Source of the DNA: an uncultured Bacilli bacterium
GTDB taxonomy: Bacteria > Bacillota_I > Bacilli_A > RF39 > UBA660
Reading direction: 5' to 3'
Assembly (NCBI GenBank): GCA_934168245.1
Contig: CAKPMY010000008.1
Location: forward strand, 1-64,000
Length of the DNA stretch: 64,000 nt
Shown: positions 54,683-63,733 of the stretch, in pieces
How the letters are laid out: the number at the start of each line of letters is the position of its first letter
How positions within the stretch are numbered: position 1 is the first letter of the stretch
Made by a program: the position numbers and the translations under genes
The notes under the pieces: generated by a model
The model's input: only the letters and a program-made list of their open reading frames with translations
What the model was told of the DNA's origin: nothing
The model's database searches: none

Positions 54683-55684
54683 ATGAAAACTGAAAATGTT
54701 ATAAAAACATATTCTCTAGAAGATGATCAAATAATTGATAATACTATCAGACCAGAAACAATTAGTGAATACATTGGTCAAAGTGAAGTAAAGGAAAATA
54801 TCAAAATATTCGTAGAAGCCGCAAAAATACGTAATGAGGCTCTAGATCATGTCTTGTTATATGGTCCTCCTGGTCTTGGTAAAACAACCCTTGCTTTTAT
54901 CATTGCTCATGAACTTGGAACCCATATAAAAACAGCCTCTGGTCCAAGTATTGAAAAAACCGGAGATCTAGCCGCTATTCTTTCTTCTCTTGAACCGGGC
55001 GATGTCCTATTTATTGATGAAATACACCGTATGCCAAGATATATAGAAGAAGTTTTATATCCTGCCATGGAAGACTTCTCATTAGATATTATTGTTGGTA
55101 GCGAAGGAAATACAAGAAATATAAAAATAGATTTACCACCATTTACTCTTGTTGGAGCAACAACTAGAGCCGGCGACTTGTCAGCCCCATTAAGAGATAG
55201 ATTTGGTATAATATCTAAACTACAATTCTATACAACTGAAGAACTATGTGCTATTGTAAAAAGAACTTCTCGTGTTCTAAATATGGAAATAGAAGAAGAT
55301 GCTGCCTTTGAATTAGCCAAACGTAGTAGAGGAACCCCAAGAATTGCCAATAGATTATTTAAAAGAGTAAGAGACTTTGCTCTCGTAAAAGGCAATGGCA
55401 AAATCGATCTTGCTATTACAAAAGAAGCTCTAACTCGTCTTCATATTGATGAATTAGGTCTAGATAAAACTGATCATGATATGTTACTAGCAATCATTAA
55501 TAAATTTAATGGTGGCCCAGTTGGAATTGAAGCCTTAAGTAGTTCAATCGGTGAAGAAGTAACCACTATAGAAGATGTCTATGAGCCATATCTTCTTCAA
55601 ATAGGTCTCTTAAAAAGAACCGCTCGTGGTAGAATGGTAACTGATAAAGCCTACGAAGCCCTAGGCATAGAAAAAAATAATTAA
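54683..55684 (+). CDS. ruvB: Holliday junction branch-migration ATPase RuvB
   Basis: 333 residues. AAA+ motor with Walker A GPPGLGKTT (about 61-69), Walker B LFIDEIHR, sensor GATTRAGDLSAPLRDRF and the C-terminal winged helix (about 260-330, LQIGLLKRTARGRM). Complete and typical. It starts 10 bases after ruvA with an AAGGGTGAT ribosome binding site. Confidence 0.98.
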   Translation: MKTENVIKTYSLEDDQIIDNTIRPETISEYIGQSEVKENIKIFVEAAKIRNEALDHVLLYGPPGLGKTTLAFIIAHELGTHIKTASGPSIEKTGDLAAILSSLEPGDVLFIDEIHRMPRYIEEVLYPAMEDFSLDIIVGSEGNTRNIKIDLPPFTLVGATTRAGDLSAPLRDRFGIISKLQFYTTEELCAIVKRTSRVLNMEIEEDAAFELAKRSRGTPRIANRLFKRVRDFALVKGNGKIDLAITKEALTRLHIDELGLDKTDHDMLLAIINKFNGGPVGIEALSSSIGEEVTTIEDVYEPYLLQIGLLKRTARGRMVTDKAYEALGIEKNN

Positions 55685-55695
55685 CAGGAGGAAAT

Positions 55696-56721
55696 ATGAA
55701 AGTAGAAGATTTTGATTATAATTTACCAGAACATTTAATTGCTCAAACACCACTAGAAAAAAGAGATACCTCTAGACTATTAGTTCTAGATAAAAAAACT
55801 GGTGAAATAGAACATAAACATTTCTATGACATCATAGAATATTTAAACGAAGGAGATACTCTTGTTTTAAACGATACTAAAGTTTTACCGGCTAGATTAA
55901 TTGGTGAAAAAGAAGAAACTAAAGCCGTAATAGAAATACTATTATTAAAAAATATTTCAGGCGATGACTGGGAATGCTTAGTAAAACCTGCTCGTCGTAT
56001 CAAAGTAGGGACTATTGTAACTTTTGGAAATGGACTATTAAAGGCCCAATGTATTAAAGAGGAAGCCGACGGAATTAGACATTTTACTCTAATTTATTCT
56101 GGTATACTAATGGAAATATTAGAACAACTAGGAACGATGCCTTTACCACCATATATTCATGAAAAACTAGAAGATCAATCAAGGTATCAAACTGTCTATG
56201 CTAAAGAAGTAGGTAGTGCTGCCGCTCCTACTGCTGGTCTTCACTTTACTAAAGACTTACTAGAAAAAATTAAACAAAAAGGTATAAATATTGCCTATGT
56301 AACTCTTCATGTTGGCCTAGGAACCTTTAGACCAGTAAGTGTTGATACTGTCGAAGAACATGAAATGCATACAGAGTATTATCAAATGTCTAAAGAAACC
56401 GCTGAACTATTAACTACCACTAAGCAAAATCACAAAAGAATTATTGCTGTTGGCACAACAAGTACTAGAACTCTAGAAACTATCATGACAAAATATAATG
56501 AATTTAAAGAATGCTCTGGTTGGACTAATATTTTTATCTATCCTGGCTACAAATTTAAAGCCATAGATGCCTTAATTACTAACTTTCATCTTCCAAAATC
56601 AACACTAGTAATGTTAGTATCTGCTCTTGCTGGAAGAGAAAACATCTTGAATGCTTACAACATCGCTGTCCAAGAAGAATATCGTTTCTTCTCCTTCGGT
56701 GATGCTATGTTCATCAAATAA
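55696..56721 (+). CDS. queA: S-adenosylmethionine:tRNA ribosyltransferase-isomerase QueA
   Basis: 341 residues. Typical start VEDFDYNLPEHLIAQTPLEKRDTS (quoted in part: DYNLPEHLIAQTP), central SAAAPTAGLHFTKDLL and HVGLGTFRPV, and C-terminal TNFHLPKSTLVMLVSA. It makes epoxyqueuosine in tRNA after Tgt has inserted preQ1. In the ruvAB-queA-tgt order common in Firmicutes. AGGAGG ribosome binding site. Confidence 0.97.
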   Translation: MKVEDFDYNLPEHLIAQTPLEKRDTSRLLVLDKKTGEIEHKHFYDIIEYLNEGDTLVLNDTKVLPARLIGEKEETKAVIEILLLKNISGDDWECLVKPARRIKVGTIVTFGNGLLKAQCIKEEADGIRHFTLIYSGILMEILEQLGTMPLPPYIHEKLEDQSRYQTVYAKEVGSAAAPTAGLHFTKDLLEKIKQKGINIAYVTLHVGLGTFRPVSVDTVEEHEMHTEYYQMSKETAELLTTTKQNHKRIIAVGTTSTRTLETIMTKYNEFKECSGWTNIFIYPGYKFKAIDALITNFHLPKSTLVMLVSALAGRENILNAYNIAVQEEYRFFSFGDAMFIK

Positions 56722-56724
56722 TTC

Positions 56725-56753
56725 TTGTTATATCTATTAAAAAGTAGTATAAT
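56725..56753 (+). promoter_or_regulatory. Promoter of the GreA-like gene
   Basis: TTGTTA (56725-56730), a 17-base spacer and TATAAT (56748-56753), 33 bases before the start. Confidence 0.75.
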
Positions 56754-56785
56754 ATGAAACGTTCGACTAAAAAGGAGGAAAAAGA

Positions 56786-57301
56786 ATGAAATTAGTTCCC
56801 GAGCAGTTAGAAAGTATCGAAAGAGAACTTGCTGAAAAGAGAAAAATGGTAGGAGACAAAGACTATTTAGAAGCCGCAAGACTAGAAATTTTGCAGTCCC
56901 TAAAAAGTGATGGTAGCAACCGTGATGATACTACTGAAATGCAAATGTTTAAAGCCCATGCTGATATAAGAACTTTAAAAGGTATTACAGGTAACTATGA
57001 AATAGTTGATACTCCAACTGGTAGTGTTATTGAAATTGGTAGTAATTTTACTGTAGAGTTTTCATCAGGTGCCGAAAGAAGTTTTGTTTTAGTAGAAATA
57101 GTAGAAGGTCTAGACAATCCAATGGGTTATGCTACTGTAGAAAGTCCATTTGGCCAAAGTGTTATTGGTAAAACTGTAGATGATGATTTTTCATATACTG
57201 TTGGCTCATCTAAACGTGAAATATCTGGTACTATCAAATCAATCAATACTAAAGAAAAAAACACTAGCAAAGTCAAAGTAAAAAAACTAACTAGATATTA
57301 A
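56786..57301 (+). CDS. GreA/GreB-family transcription elongation factor
   Basis: 171 residues. An N-terminal helical hairpin (about 1-75, QLESIERELAEKRKMV) and a C-terminal FKBP-like Gre domain (about 85-170) with VIEIGSNFTVEF and NPMGYATVESPFGQSVIGKT. Gre factors enter the secondary channel of RNA polymerase and stimulate cleavage of backtracked RNA through two acidic residues at the hairpin tip. The acidic tip (SDGSNRDDTTEM) is present but not aligned with the usual DLSENAEY. A Gre-like or Gfh-like variant role is thus possible. Confidence 0.8.
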   Translation: MKLVPEQLESIERELAEKRKMVGDKDYLEAARLEILQSLKSDGSNRDDTTEMQMFKAHADIRTLKGITGNYEIVDTPTGSVIEIGSNFTVEFSSGAERSFVLVEIVEGLDNPMGYATVESPFGQSVIGKTVDDDFSYTVGSSKREISGTIKSINTKEKNTSKVKVKKLTRY

Positions 57302-57380
57302 TACATCTAAAAGTAAGCAAACATCTAAAAAAATAAAAACTATACATAATTAAGTAAATTGAGGAGCAATCCTTTTTTTA

Positions 57381-57409
57381 TTGTTTTTTTCTCAAAAATC
57401 CCTTATAAT
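57381..57409 (+). promoter_or_regulatory. Promoter of tgt
   Basis: TTGTTT (57381-57386), a 17-base spacer and TATAAT (57404-57409), 26 bases before the preferred tgt start. Confidence 0.7.
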
Positions 57410-57434
57410 TATAAGGACAAAAGGAGAGATACCT

Positions 57435-58559
57435 ATGAAAATAAAATACACATTACTACATAAAGATGAGTCTTCAAATGCTAGATACGGTAAACTTCAA
57501 ACTAACTATGGTACTTTTGAAACACCAATGTTTATGCCGGTCGGTACCAGAGCAACTGTCAAGTCTTTGTCCCCAGAAGAATTAAAAGCCGCCCATTCAG
57601 GAATCATCTTATCAAATACTTATCATTTATGGTTACGTCCCGGAGAAGACATTATCGCTAAAGCCGGCGGTCTACATAAATTCATGAATTATGATGGACC
57701 AATTCTAACAGACTCCGGTGGTTTCCAAGTCTTTTCTCTAGTAAAAAATAAAGAAAAAGACATTACTGAAGAAGGAGTAACTTTTAAAAGCCATATCGAC
57801 GGTTCAAAACTATTCCTAACTCCTGAAAAGTCTATTCAAATTCAAAATAAATTAGACAGTGACATAGCCATGAGTTTTGATGAATGTCCACCATACCCTT
57901 CAACTTATGAATACATGAAAAAGTCTGTTGAACGTACTCTAAGATGGGCTGCTCGTGGTAAGAAAGTTCATGCCAACGAAAACCAATCTCTATTTGGTAT
58001 CGTTCAAGGTGGTGAATTTGAAGACCTACGTGAGTATAGTTGTAAAGAAACTGTTAAAATGGATTTTGACGGGTATAGTATTGGTGGTACTTCTGTAGGC
58101 GAGGATAAACCTACTATGTATAAAATGATCGATTATGGAATTAAATACCTACCAAAAGATAAAGTTCGTTATCTAATGGGAGTAGGTGACCCAATCGATA
58201 TTATCGAAGGTACAATTAGAGGAATCGATATTTTCGACTGTGTTCTACCAACCAGAATTGCTAGACACGGCCAAGCCTTTACTCGTGAAGGAAAAATAAA
58301 CTTTAATAATGCCAAATACAAAGAAGATTTTACTCCTGTAGAAGAAGGTTGTGACTGTTATACTTGTCAAAACTACACTAAAGCCTATATTCGTCACTTA
58401 ATAACAACCGATGAAATGTTAGGCGGTAGACTATTATCAATTCATAATATAAGATTCTTAATTAAATTAACCGAAGAATTAAGAGAAGCCATTAAAGAAA
58501 ATAGAATTTTAGAATATCGTGAAGAATTTATTTCTAAATATCAAAAGAATGCCAAATAA
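57435..58559 (+). CDS. tgt: tRNA-guanine transglycosylase Tgt
   Basis: About 374 residues. Tgt exchanges the wobble guanine for preQ1 in tRNAs for Asp, Asn, His and Tyr. Signatures: TDSGGFQVFSL (with the catalytic Asp), FGIVQGGEFEDLR, YSIGGTSVGE, VLPTRIARHGQAFT and the zinc site CDCYTCQNYTKAYIRHL. The frame is open from 57381 but those first 18 codons are promoter DNA; AAGGAGAGAT fixes the ATG at 57435. The next gene of the usual cluster, yajC, is absent here. Confidence 0.97.
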   Translation: MKIKYTLLHKDESSNARYGKLQTNYGTFETPMFMPVGTRATVKSLSPEELKAAHSGIILSNTYHLWLRPGEDIIAKAGGLHKFMNYDGPILTDSGGFQVFSLVKNKEKDITEEGVTFKSHIDGSKLFLTPEKSIQIQNKLDSDIAMSFDECPPYPSTYEYMKKSVERTLRWAARGKKVHANENQSLFGIVQGGEFEDLREYSCKETVKMDFDGYSIGGTSVGEDKPTMYKMIDYGIKYLPKDKVRYLMGVGDPIDIIEGTIRGIDIFDCVLPTRIARHGQAFTREGKINFNNAKYKEDFTPVEEGCDCYTCQNYTKAYIRHLITTDEMLGGRLLSIHNIRFLIKLTEELREAIKENRILEYREEFISKYQKNAK

Positions 58560-58590
58560 AAGGAATAACAACAAAGTTATTCTTTTTATA
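58558..58590. terminator. Bidirectional terminator overlapping the tgt stop codon
   Basis: AAAAGGAATAAC (58558-58569) pairs with GTTATTCTTTTT (58576-58587, one G-U pair) across a 6-base loop. The stem starts in the tgt TAA and includes the stop of the minus-strand gene. Confidence 0.8.
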
Positions 58591-58885
58591 TGTAAAAGAT
58601 TGGCTTATTAGAATTAACTGTTGTAGCCTTTACCTCTGTCTTACTAGTATCAGTACTACTTGAAGAAGTAACAGTCTCCATTGGCTTATTAATTTCATCA
58701 GCAATTCTAAATACAGTTTTAGCATTTCTAAAAATAGGTTTAACTTGATATACAATTGGTATTGCTTGATTAATTACTCCTAAAGTCTTCTGAGTACCGT
58801 CTAAAAATGAAGTAAAACTAAATCCCTTAGTCAAATTACTAAGTTTTCCGAATAAGCCAATCTTCGGATAAGGATAGTTATACAT
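58586..58885 (-). CDS. Small YqfQ/VrrA-like protein
   Basis: About 99 residues. The N-terminus is rich in Tyr/Pro/Gly; the centre (about 25-70, TQKTLGVINQAIPIVYQVKP followed by IFRNAKTVFRIADEI) resembles the helix of B. subtilis YqfQ, in which a 'VLGMAQQVTPMVQQYGPLVRN' type sequence recurs. A Ser/Thr-rich tail follows. Function unknown. The frame is open from 58903, but GAAGAGGTGG on the minus strand favours the ATG at 58885. Confidence 0.55.
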   Translation of the reverse strand: MYNYPYPKIGLFGKLSNLTKGFSFTSFLDGTQKTLGVINQAIPIVYQVKPIFRNAKTVFRIADEINKPMETVTSSSSTDTSKTEVKATTVNSNKPIFYI

Positions 58886-58971
58886 AGTCCACCTCTTCAT
58901 CAATAATATATGTCAAAAGAACTAAAAAGTTAAATAATTTATTTTCAAAAATAAAATACTATGTTACAATA

Positions 58972-58980
58972 TACTATAGA
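58972..58980 (+). promoter_or_regulatory. Extended -10 promoter of the pilC-like gene
   Basis: TGTTACAAT lies 52 bases before the start codon; no clear -35. Confidence 0.55.
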
Positions 58981-59031
58981 ATAAAGATAGAGTGAAAAGA
59001 ACTAAAAAGAAAGGTAAACTGGTGATATTAG

Positions 59032-60753
59032 ATGGGTTTATTTAATAATAAGAAAGAAAAAGCAAATACTACTGCACAGGTCCAGCCAGCTGCCCAAGCA
59101 GCACAACAAATTCCACCACAACAACCTGCTGTTCAACAACCAGCTCAAGTGCCTCAGCCACAACAAGTACCACAACAACCAGTAAGTGCACCTGTAGCCG
59201 CACAACCTGTTGCTGCCAACCAATCTGTAGTAGGGCAAGTACAAAAACCAGTATCCGCAACAAGTCAAATAGTTACCCAAACATTGCCACCATCTAGTAG
59301 TCCAACGTCTGCTCCTAATACTATTTCTATTGGAGCCAATCCTAATATTGGTGCTGGAGGGCATTCAACAATTACTCAACAACCAATTAGTGCCGATTTA
59401 GCAACTCCAGAAGCAAAGCCAGAACCAGTAGCAGCCGGCCCAGTTGCCGCCGTAGGACCACAACAATCAGGTGTACAAACAATTCAAGCCAGTACTCTAA
59501 ATCGCAAAAGAATGTCAAGCGATGCTGATGTTGTTCGAAAAAGTAAATTAAACGGTTATAGTTATACCGTTATTAATACCATGAATAAAAAGGAAAAAGG
59601 ATACTTCGATGCTGAATCTGAAGATGATGTACGTGCATTCCTTGAAGGTCAAGAATACCAAATCCTAGAAGTAAAACCAAAATCTGCTATGGATATTGAT
59701 ATTTCTGGACCGCCTAAACTAAAACCTGAAGATTTGTCATTTACTTTAACTCAGTTATCAACATACATCAAATCAGGTATCCCACTAGTTGATTCCATGC
59801 GAATCCTAGCAAAACAAGGTAAAAAACCAGCCCATAAAAAAATCTATGGCCAAGTAGTTTATGAACTACTAAAAGGTGAGAGTTTCTCAACAGCCTTAGC
59901 AAGACAAGGAAAAGTCTTCCCCCCTTTACTAATAAACATGGTAAAAACATCTGAAATGACTGGAGACTTACCATCGATCCTAGATGATATGGCTGAATAC
60001 TATACAACTATGAACCAAACTAGAAAACAAATGAAGAGTGCCATGACTTATCCAGTTGTAGTTTTAACAATCGCCTTAGGTGTTTTAGTCTTCATGCTTG
60101 TTTACTTAGTTCCACAGTTCGCAACCATGTTTGAATCTCAAGATGCTAAATTACCAACTATTACTTTAGTTGTCTTAGGTGTCAGTGATTTCATTCAAGC
60201 CAACTGGATGTTCTTAATTGGCGGTGTCGTCGCCTTAATCTTAATATTCAGATATTTATTTAAAAATGTCCAATCATTTAAAAAAGGTGTCCAAACAATC
60301 CTTATGCATATCCCAGTAGTTAGTAAAATTATTATTTATAATGAAATTGCAAACTTCACAAAAACTTTTGCATCCTTACTAAACCATGGTGTATTCATAA
60401 CGGATAGTATGGAAATCTTACAAAAAATAACCGACAACGAAGTATTTAAAGAAATAATTAATAAAACCTTGGAAAATCTATCCAAAGGTGAACCGGTATC
60501 AGCAGCCTTCCGTGGTCAATGGGCTATCCCAGTAGTTGCCTACGAAATGATTGTTACTGGTGAAAATACTGGACAATTAGGTCTAATGATGGAAAAGGTA
60601 TCAGCCCATTTCCAATCAATGCATAAATCAATAATCGATCAAATGAAGAGTTTGATGGAACCATTAATGATTGTATTCTTAGCCGGAATTGTTGGTGTTA
60701 TCTTATTATCAATCGTTACACCAATGTTCAGTATCTACTCACAAATCGACTAA
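59032..60753 (+). CDS. pilC: PilC/GspF-type inner-membrane platform protein with Gln/Pro/Ala-rich N-terminal extension
   Basis: 573 residues. Residues 1-150 are low complexity, rich in Q, P, A and V. Residues about 165-215 form the short N-terminal domain of PilC. Two GspF domains follow (about 235-355 and 440-565), each with the conserved SGIPLVDSMRIL or HGVFITDSMEIL pattern, and three membrane helices (about 340-365, 385-405, 545-570). PilC is the platform of type IV pili and related competence or secretion machines. The extension is not part of the usual 400-residue protein. Composition there differs from the neighbours. Confidence 0.88.
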   Translation: MGLFNNKKEKANTTAQVQPAAQAAQQIPPQQPAVQQPAQVPQPQQVPQQPVSAPVAAQPVAANQSVVGQVQKPVSATSQIVTQTLPPSSSPTSAPNTISIGANPNIGAGGHSTITQQPISADLATPEAKPEPVAAGPVAAVGPQQSGVQTIQASTLNRKRMSSDADVVRKSKLNGYSYTVINTMNKKEKGYFDAESEDDVRAFLEGQEYQILEVKPKSAMDIDISGPPKLKPEDLSFTLTQLSTYIKSGIPLVDSMRILAKQGKKPAHKKIYGQVVYELLKGESFSTALARQGKVFPPLLINMVKTSEMTGDLPSILDDMAEYYTTMNQTRKQMKSAMTYPVVVLTIALGVLVFMLVYLVPQFATMFESQDAKLPTITLVVLGVSDFIQANWMFLIGGVVALILIFRYLFKNVQSFKKGVQTILMHIPVVSKIIIYNEIANFTKTFASLLNHGVFITDSMEILQKITDNEVFKEIINKTLENLSKGEPVSAAFRGQWAIPVVAYEMIVTGENTGQLGLMMEKVSAHFQSMHKSIIDQMKSLMEPLMIVFLAGIVGVILLSIVTPMFSIYSQID

Positions 60754-60773
60754 TAAATAAGGAGGATAATTAT

Positions 60774-61538
60774 ATGGAAATACTATACTTAATTATCTTT
60801 TTTATTTTAGGAAGTATCATTGGTACTATCTCAACAATCTTAGGACTTCGTCTTCCTAAACAAGAAAAAATATTTGGTAATAAACCACATTGTGATAATT
60901 GTAGTCATGAATTAAAAAGAACGGAAACAATCCCGTTAATATCCTATATTACTCATCGCGGTAGATGTAAATATTGCCATACTAAAATAGATATTTTATA
61001 TCCTTACATGGAATTCTTTTCTGGCTTATTATTCTCGGTCTGCTACTACAGTTTTGGCTTTAGTTATGAACTTCTAATTGGCCTTGGTATAATTACCATG
61101 TTAATGATTATTGTCGTAAGTGACATTACTTATCTAATTATTCCTGATGAAGTCTTAATCTTCTTTAGTATTTACTTTATAATTATTCAGTTTCTAAATA
61201 CTGGTCTAAAAGGAGCCTTAACTCATATTGGCACTGGCTTATTACTATTTTCTCTAATGTACATAGTCATGTTAATTGGTAATAAAACACTAAAAAAAGA
61301 AAGTCTTGGTGGAGGAGATATAAAGATGATGTTTCTCTTTGGCTTAGTCCTTGATCCTCTTCTTGGAACCTTAACTATCTTCTTAGGCAGTCTTTTTGCC
61401 TTACCAATGTCTCTATATTTAATGAAGAAAAATAATGAAAAAGTAATTCCTTTTGGACCCTTTCTTCTTCTAGCCTTTACCTTCATTTATTTCACCAAAT
61501 TAACAACACCAACGATTATATCTTGGCTCGGTTTTTAA
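60774..61538 (+). CDS. Prepilin peptidase (type IV leader peptidase)
   Basis: 254 residues, about seven to eight membrane helices. The first cytoplasmic loop has the zinc-type cysteines CDNC..CKYC (about 40-75), and the two catalytic aspartates are in VVSDITYLIIPDE and LGGGDIKMM (the GxGD motif). The enzyme cuts the leader of prepilins and methylates the new N-terminus. It starts 20 bases after the PilC gene (AAGGAGGAT ribosome binding site), so the pair belongs to one pilus system. No prepilin or pilus ATPase gene lies in the window. Confidence 0.93.
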   Translation: MEILYLIIFFILGSIIGTISTILGLRLPKQEKIFGNKPHCDNCSHELKRTETIPLISYITHRGRCKYCHTKIDILYPYMEFFSGLLFSVCYYSFGFSYELLIGLGIITMLMIIVVSDITYLIIPDEVLIFFSIYFIIIQFLNTGLKGALTHIGTGLLLFSLMYIVMLIGNKTLKKESLGGGDIKMMFLFGLVLDPLLGTLTIFLGSLFALPMSLYLMKKNNEKVIPFGPFLLLAFTFIYFTKLTTPTIISWLGF

Positions 61539-61562
61539 GAAAGTTTACCTTTCTTTTTTTTT
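61537..61562 (+). terminator. Intrinsic terminator overlapping the prepilin-peptidase stop codon
   Basis: AAGAAAG (61537-61543) pairs with CTTTCTT (61549-61555) across 5 bases, followed by ten or more T residues. Confidence 0.8.
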
Positions 61563-61599
61563 TTTTATAGTGTACTATATATATGGGTGGGTGATGACT

Positions 61600-62910
61600 A
61601 TGAAAAATATAACAATTTTACCAGCAGACACTTATACTGTTGTCAATAAAACAGTTCTAAACGAAAGTGATCGTAAATTAATAAGTATGTTATATCAACC
61701 AATAATTGGTCACACCGCAGTTTCTTTATATTTAACTTTAATAGATGATCTAGACAAATTAGAAGTAATGAGTGATGACCTAACTCATCATCATCTTATG
61801 AGTACTATGCAATTAAAATTAGAAGATATTGTTATTGCTCGAGAAAAACTAGAAGCAACTGGTCTCTTAAAAAGTTATTTAAAAAAGGGTAGTATCAACC
61901 AATACGTTTATCTAATATATTCTCCTATGTCAGCCCATGAATTTTTTACTCATCCTATCTTAAATATTGTCCTTTATAACAATCTCGGTAAAAAAGAATA
62001 TGAACGACTTCTAAACTACTACAAAATCCCTAGAGTAAACTTAAAAGAATATGAGGATATAACTAGTAGTTTTGATGAAATTTTTACCTCTGTAAAAGGA
62101 AATATTCTAGAAATAGAAGCCGATACTACTAGAAGAGATACTAATAATATTCAAATAAATAAAGGTATAGACTTTAATTTATTAATATCCAGTATTCCTT
62201 CAAAATTAGTAACTGATAAAACTTTTACTAAAGATGTAAAAGACTTAATCAATGCCTTAAGTTTTGCTTATAACCTAAACACTCTAGATATCAAAGGCCT
62301 AGTAAGTGATGCTATTAATGAAAAAGGCCAAATCGATAAAACAAGACTTCGTAAAAGTTGTCGTGATTATTACCAGTTTGAAACAGCTGGTAGTCTTCCA
62401 ACTTTAATCTATAATAAACAACCTGACTACTTAAAGAAACCAGAAGGAGACACTTCTAAACGTGCCAGACTAATCTATACCTTTGAAAATATCAGTCCTT
62501 ATCAATTATTAAAAGCCAAGTATAAAGGCGCCGAACCAACTGAACGAGATAAACGGCTAATTGAAAGTCTTTTAGTAGATCAAAAATTAAACTATGGAGT
62601 CGTAAATGTATTAATCTCTTATGTTTTAAAAACTAATAATCAACAACTAAAGAAAAGTTATGTAGAAACAATCGCTGGGCAATGGAAACGACTTAATATT
62701 GAAACAGTCGAGGAGGCCATGGCTATCTCTGAAAAAGAACATAAGAAACTAAAACGACTTCTCGAAAAAGAAAAACCAAAAGAACAAGTTAAGAAAGTAC
62801 ACAAAGATCAATCTAACTTACCAGTCTGGTTTGATAAAGAACTTGATAAAACAGAAGCAACCGAAGAAGATGTCAAAGAAATGGACGAAATATTGGCTGG
62901 ACTTGTCTAA
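61600..62910 (+). CDS. dnaB: Replication initiation protein DnaB (helicase loader, B. subtilis DnaB type)
   Basis: About 436 residues. The N-terminal winged-helix (about 5-110) contains LPADTYTVVNKTVL and LYQPIIGHTAVSLYLTL, closely matching the start of B. subtilis DnaB, the co-loader of the replicative helicase (not E. coli DnaB helicase). A DnaD-like DDBH2 domain (about 300-400, with LLKAKYKGAEPTERDKRLIE) follows, then a lysine/glutamate-rich tail. The frame is open from a GTG at 61570; GGGTGGGTGAT places the start at the ATG at 61600 (an ATG at 61594 is an alternative). A DnaI gene is expected nearby but is not in the window. Confidence 0.85.
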   Translation: MKNITILPADTYTVVNKTVLNESDRKLISMLYQPIIGHTAVSLYLTLIDDLDKLEVMSDDLTHHHLMSTMQLKLEDIVIAREKLEATGLLKSYLKKGSINQYVYLIYSPMSAHEFFTHPILNIVLYNNLGKKEYERLLNYYKIPRVNLKEYEDITSSFDEIFTSVKGNILEIEADTTRRDTNNIQINKGIDFNLLISSIPSKLVTDKTFTKDVKDLINALSFAYNLNTLDIKGLVSDAINEKGQIDKTRLRKSCRDYYQFETAGSLPTLIYNKQPDYLKKPEGDTSKRARLIYTFENISPYQLLKAKYKGAEPTERDKRLIESLLVDQKLNYGVVNVLISYVLKTNNQQLKKSYVETIAGQWKRLNIETVEEAMAISEKEHKKLKRLLEKEKPKEQVKKVHKDQSNLPVWFDKELDKTEATEEDVKEMDEILAGLV

Positions 62911-63190
62911 GAAAAAGTGCTATAATACATAACCTGTTCCCATTGTAAAATAATAAAATACAATAAAGCACTGATCAAAAGTAAGACTATAATGTTCAAA
63001 CTGTTTTCACTATAAAATATTAAAGTATAATAAAGAAGTATCAAATATAATCTCACTAATTACCCAATCTATACCAAGTGTAAAATAATGTCAAAAAATA
63101 ATATCAAGTCCATAAACATTTTATCTTACTAAAGGTCTTATGTTATTATTAAATAGTAAACAAGAGAATAGAATAGTAAGAGGTTAGAAA
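62911..63190. other. Intergenic stretch with three degenerate copies of a 30-40 base sequence
   Basis: Similar segments begin near 62943, 63010 and 63080: each has a (T/G)TAAAATA(A/T)T core, two followed by AATAAAG and a TCAAA-type end. An extended -10 TGCTATAAT occurs at 62918-62926. The AT-richness of the region makes chance likeness possible. No ORF longer than 30 codons. Confidence 0.4.
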
Positions 63191-63679
63191 ATGAGTAAAT
63201 ATCAAAATCAAGAATTTCAAAGAATAATTAGTCCTATCGCCAGCAACGAAGAATTTCAAAAATTAAAGGACGTAAAACATCATGGCATAACAAGATATGA
63301 CCATTCCCTAAGAGTTGCTTACTATTCATATAAAGTAACAAAACTTCTTCACCTAGATTATAAAGACACAACAGAAGCCGCTTTGTTACATGATTTTTTC
63401 ATAGAAGAAGTTCAAGATAAAAACTTCATTGCTCGGTTAAGAAAACATCCTGGCTATGCCGTAGAAAATGCTACTAAAATTTGTCCATTAACCGACAAGC
63501 AAAAAGATATCATAAAAACTCACATGTTTCCAATTACTTTTACTCCTCCTAAGTATATGGAAAGTTGGATAGTAGATATTGTTGATGACGTTTCTGCTAT
63601 CATGGAACAAAGTAAAGTAATTAAACAACATGTAAAAGTAGTAGGAACATTTATTCTCGTATTAATGTTCCATCATTAA
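63191..63679 (+). CDS. HD-domain hydrolase-like protein
   Basis: 162 residues. The metal-binding histidines follow the HD pattern: TRYDHSLRVA (first His), ALLHDFF (HD) and later KTHMFP and DIVDDVSAI. HD proteins hydrolyse phosphate esters such as nucleotides; the substrate is unknown. The C-terminus ends abruptly in a hydrophobic VGTFILVLMFHH, which may be natural or the result of a small frameshift. Ribosome binding site AGAGG. Confidence 0.8.
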   Translation: MSKYQNQEFQRIISPIASNEEFQKLKDVKHHGITRYDHSLRVAYYSYKVTKLLHLDYKDTTEAALLHDFFIEEVQDKNFIARLRKHPGYAVENATKICPLTDKQKDIIKTHMFPITFTPPKYMESWIVDIVDDVSAIMEQSKVIKQHVKVVGTFILVLMFHH

Positions 63680-63688
63680 AAAGTAAAC

Positions 63689-63710
63689 AAAGGGATTATT
63701 TCCCTTTTTA
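63689..63710 (+). terminator. Intrinsic terminator of the HD-protein gene
   Basis: AAAGGGA (63689-63695) pairs with TCCCTTT (63701-63707) across TTATT, followed by TTAATA. Confidence 0.7.
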
Positions 63711-63733
63711 ATATAAGGAAAGAAGGAATAAAT

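Noticed and set aside
59038..59364. Long minus-strand frames rich in Trp, Leu and Arg opposite pilC
   Set aside because: Shadow of the Gln/Pro/Ala-rich repeat-like codons; no ribosome binding site and no sensible protein features.
62911..63190. Possible CRISPR array
   Set aside because: The repeats are imperfect, AT-rich and few, without a conserved palindromic core or cas genes.
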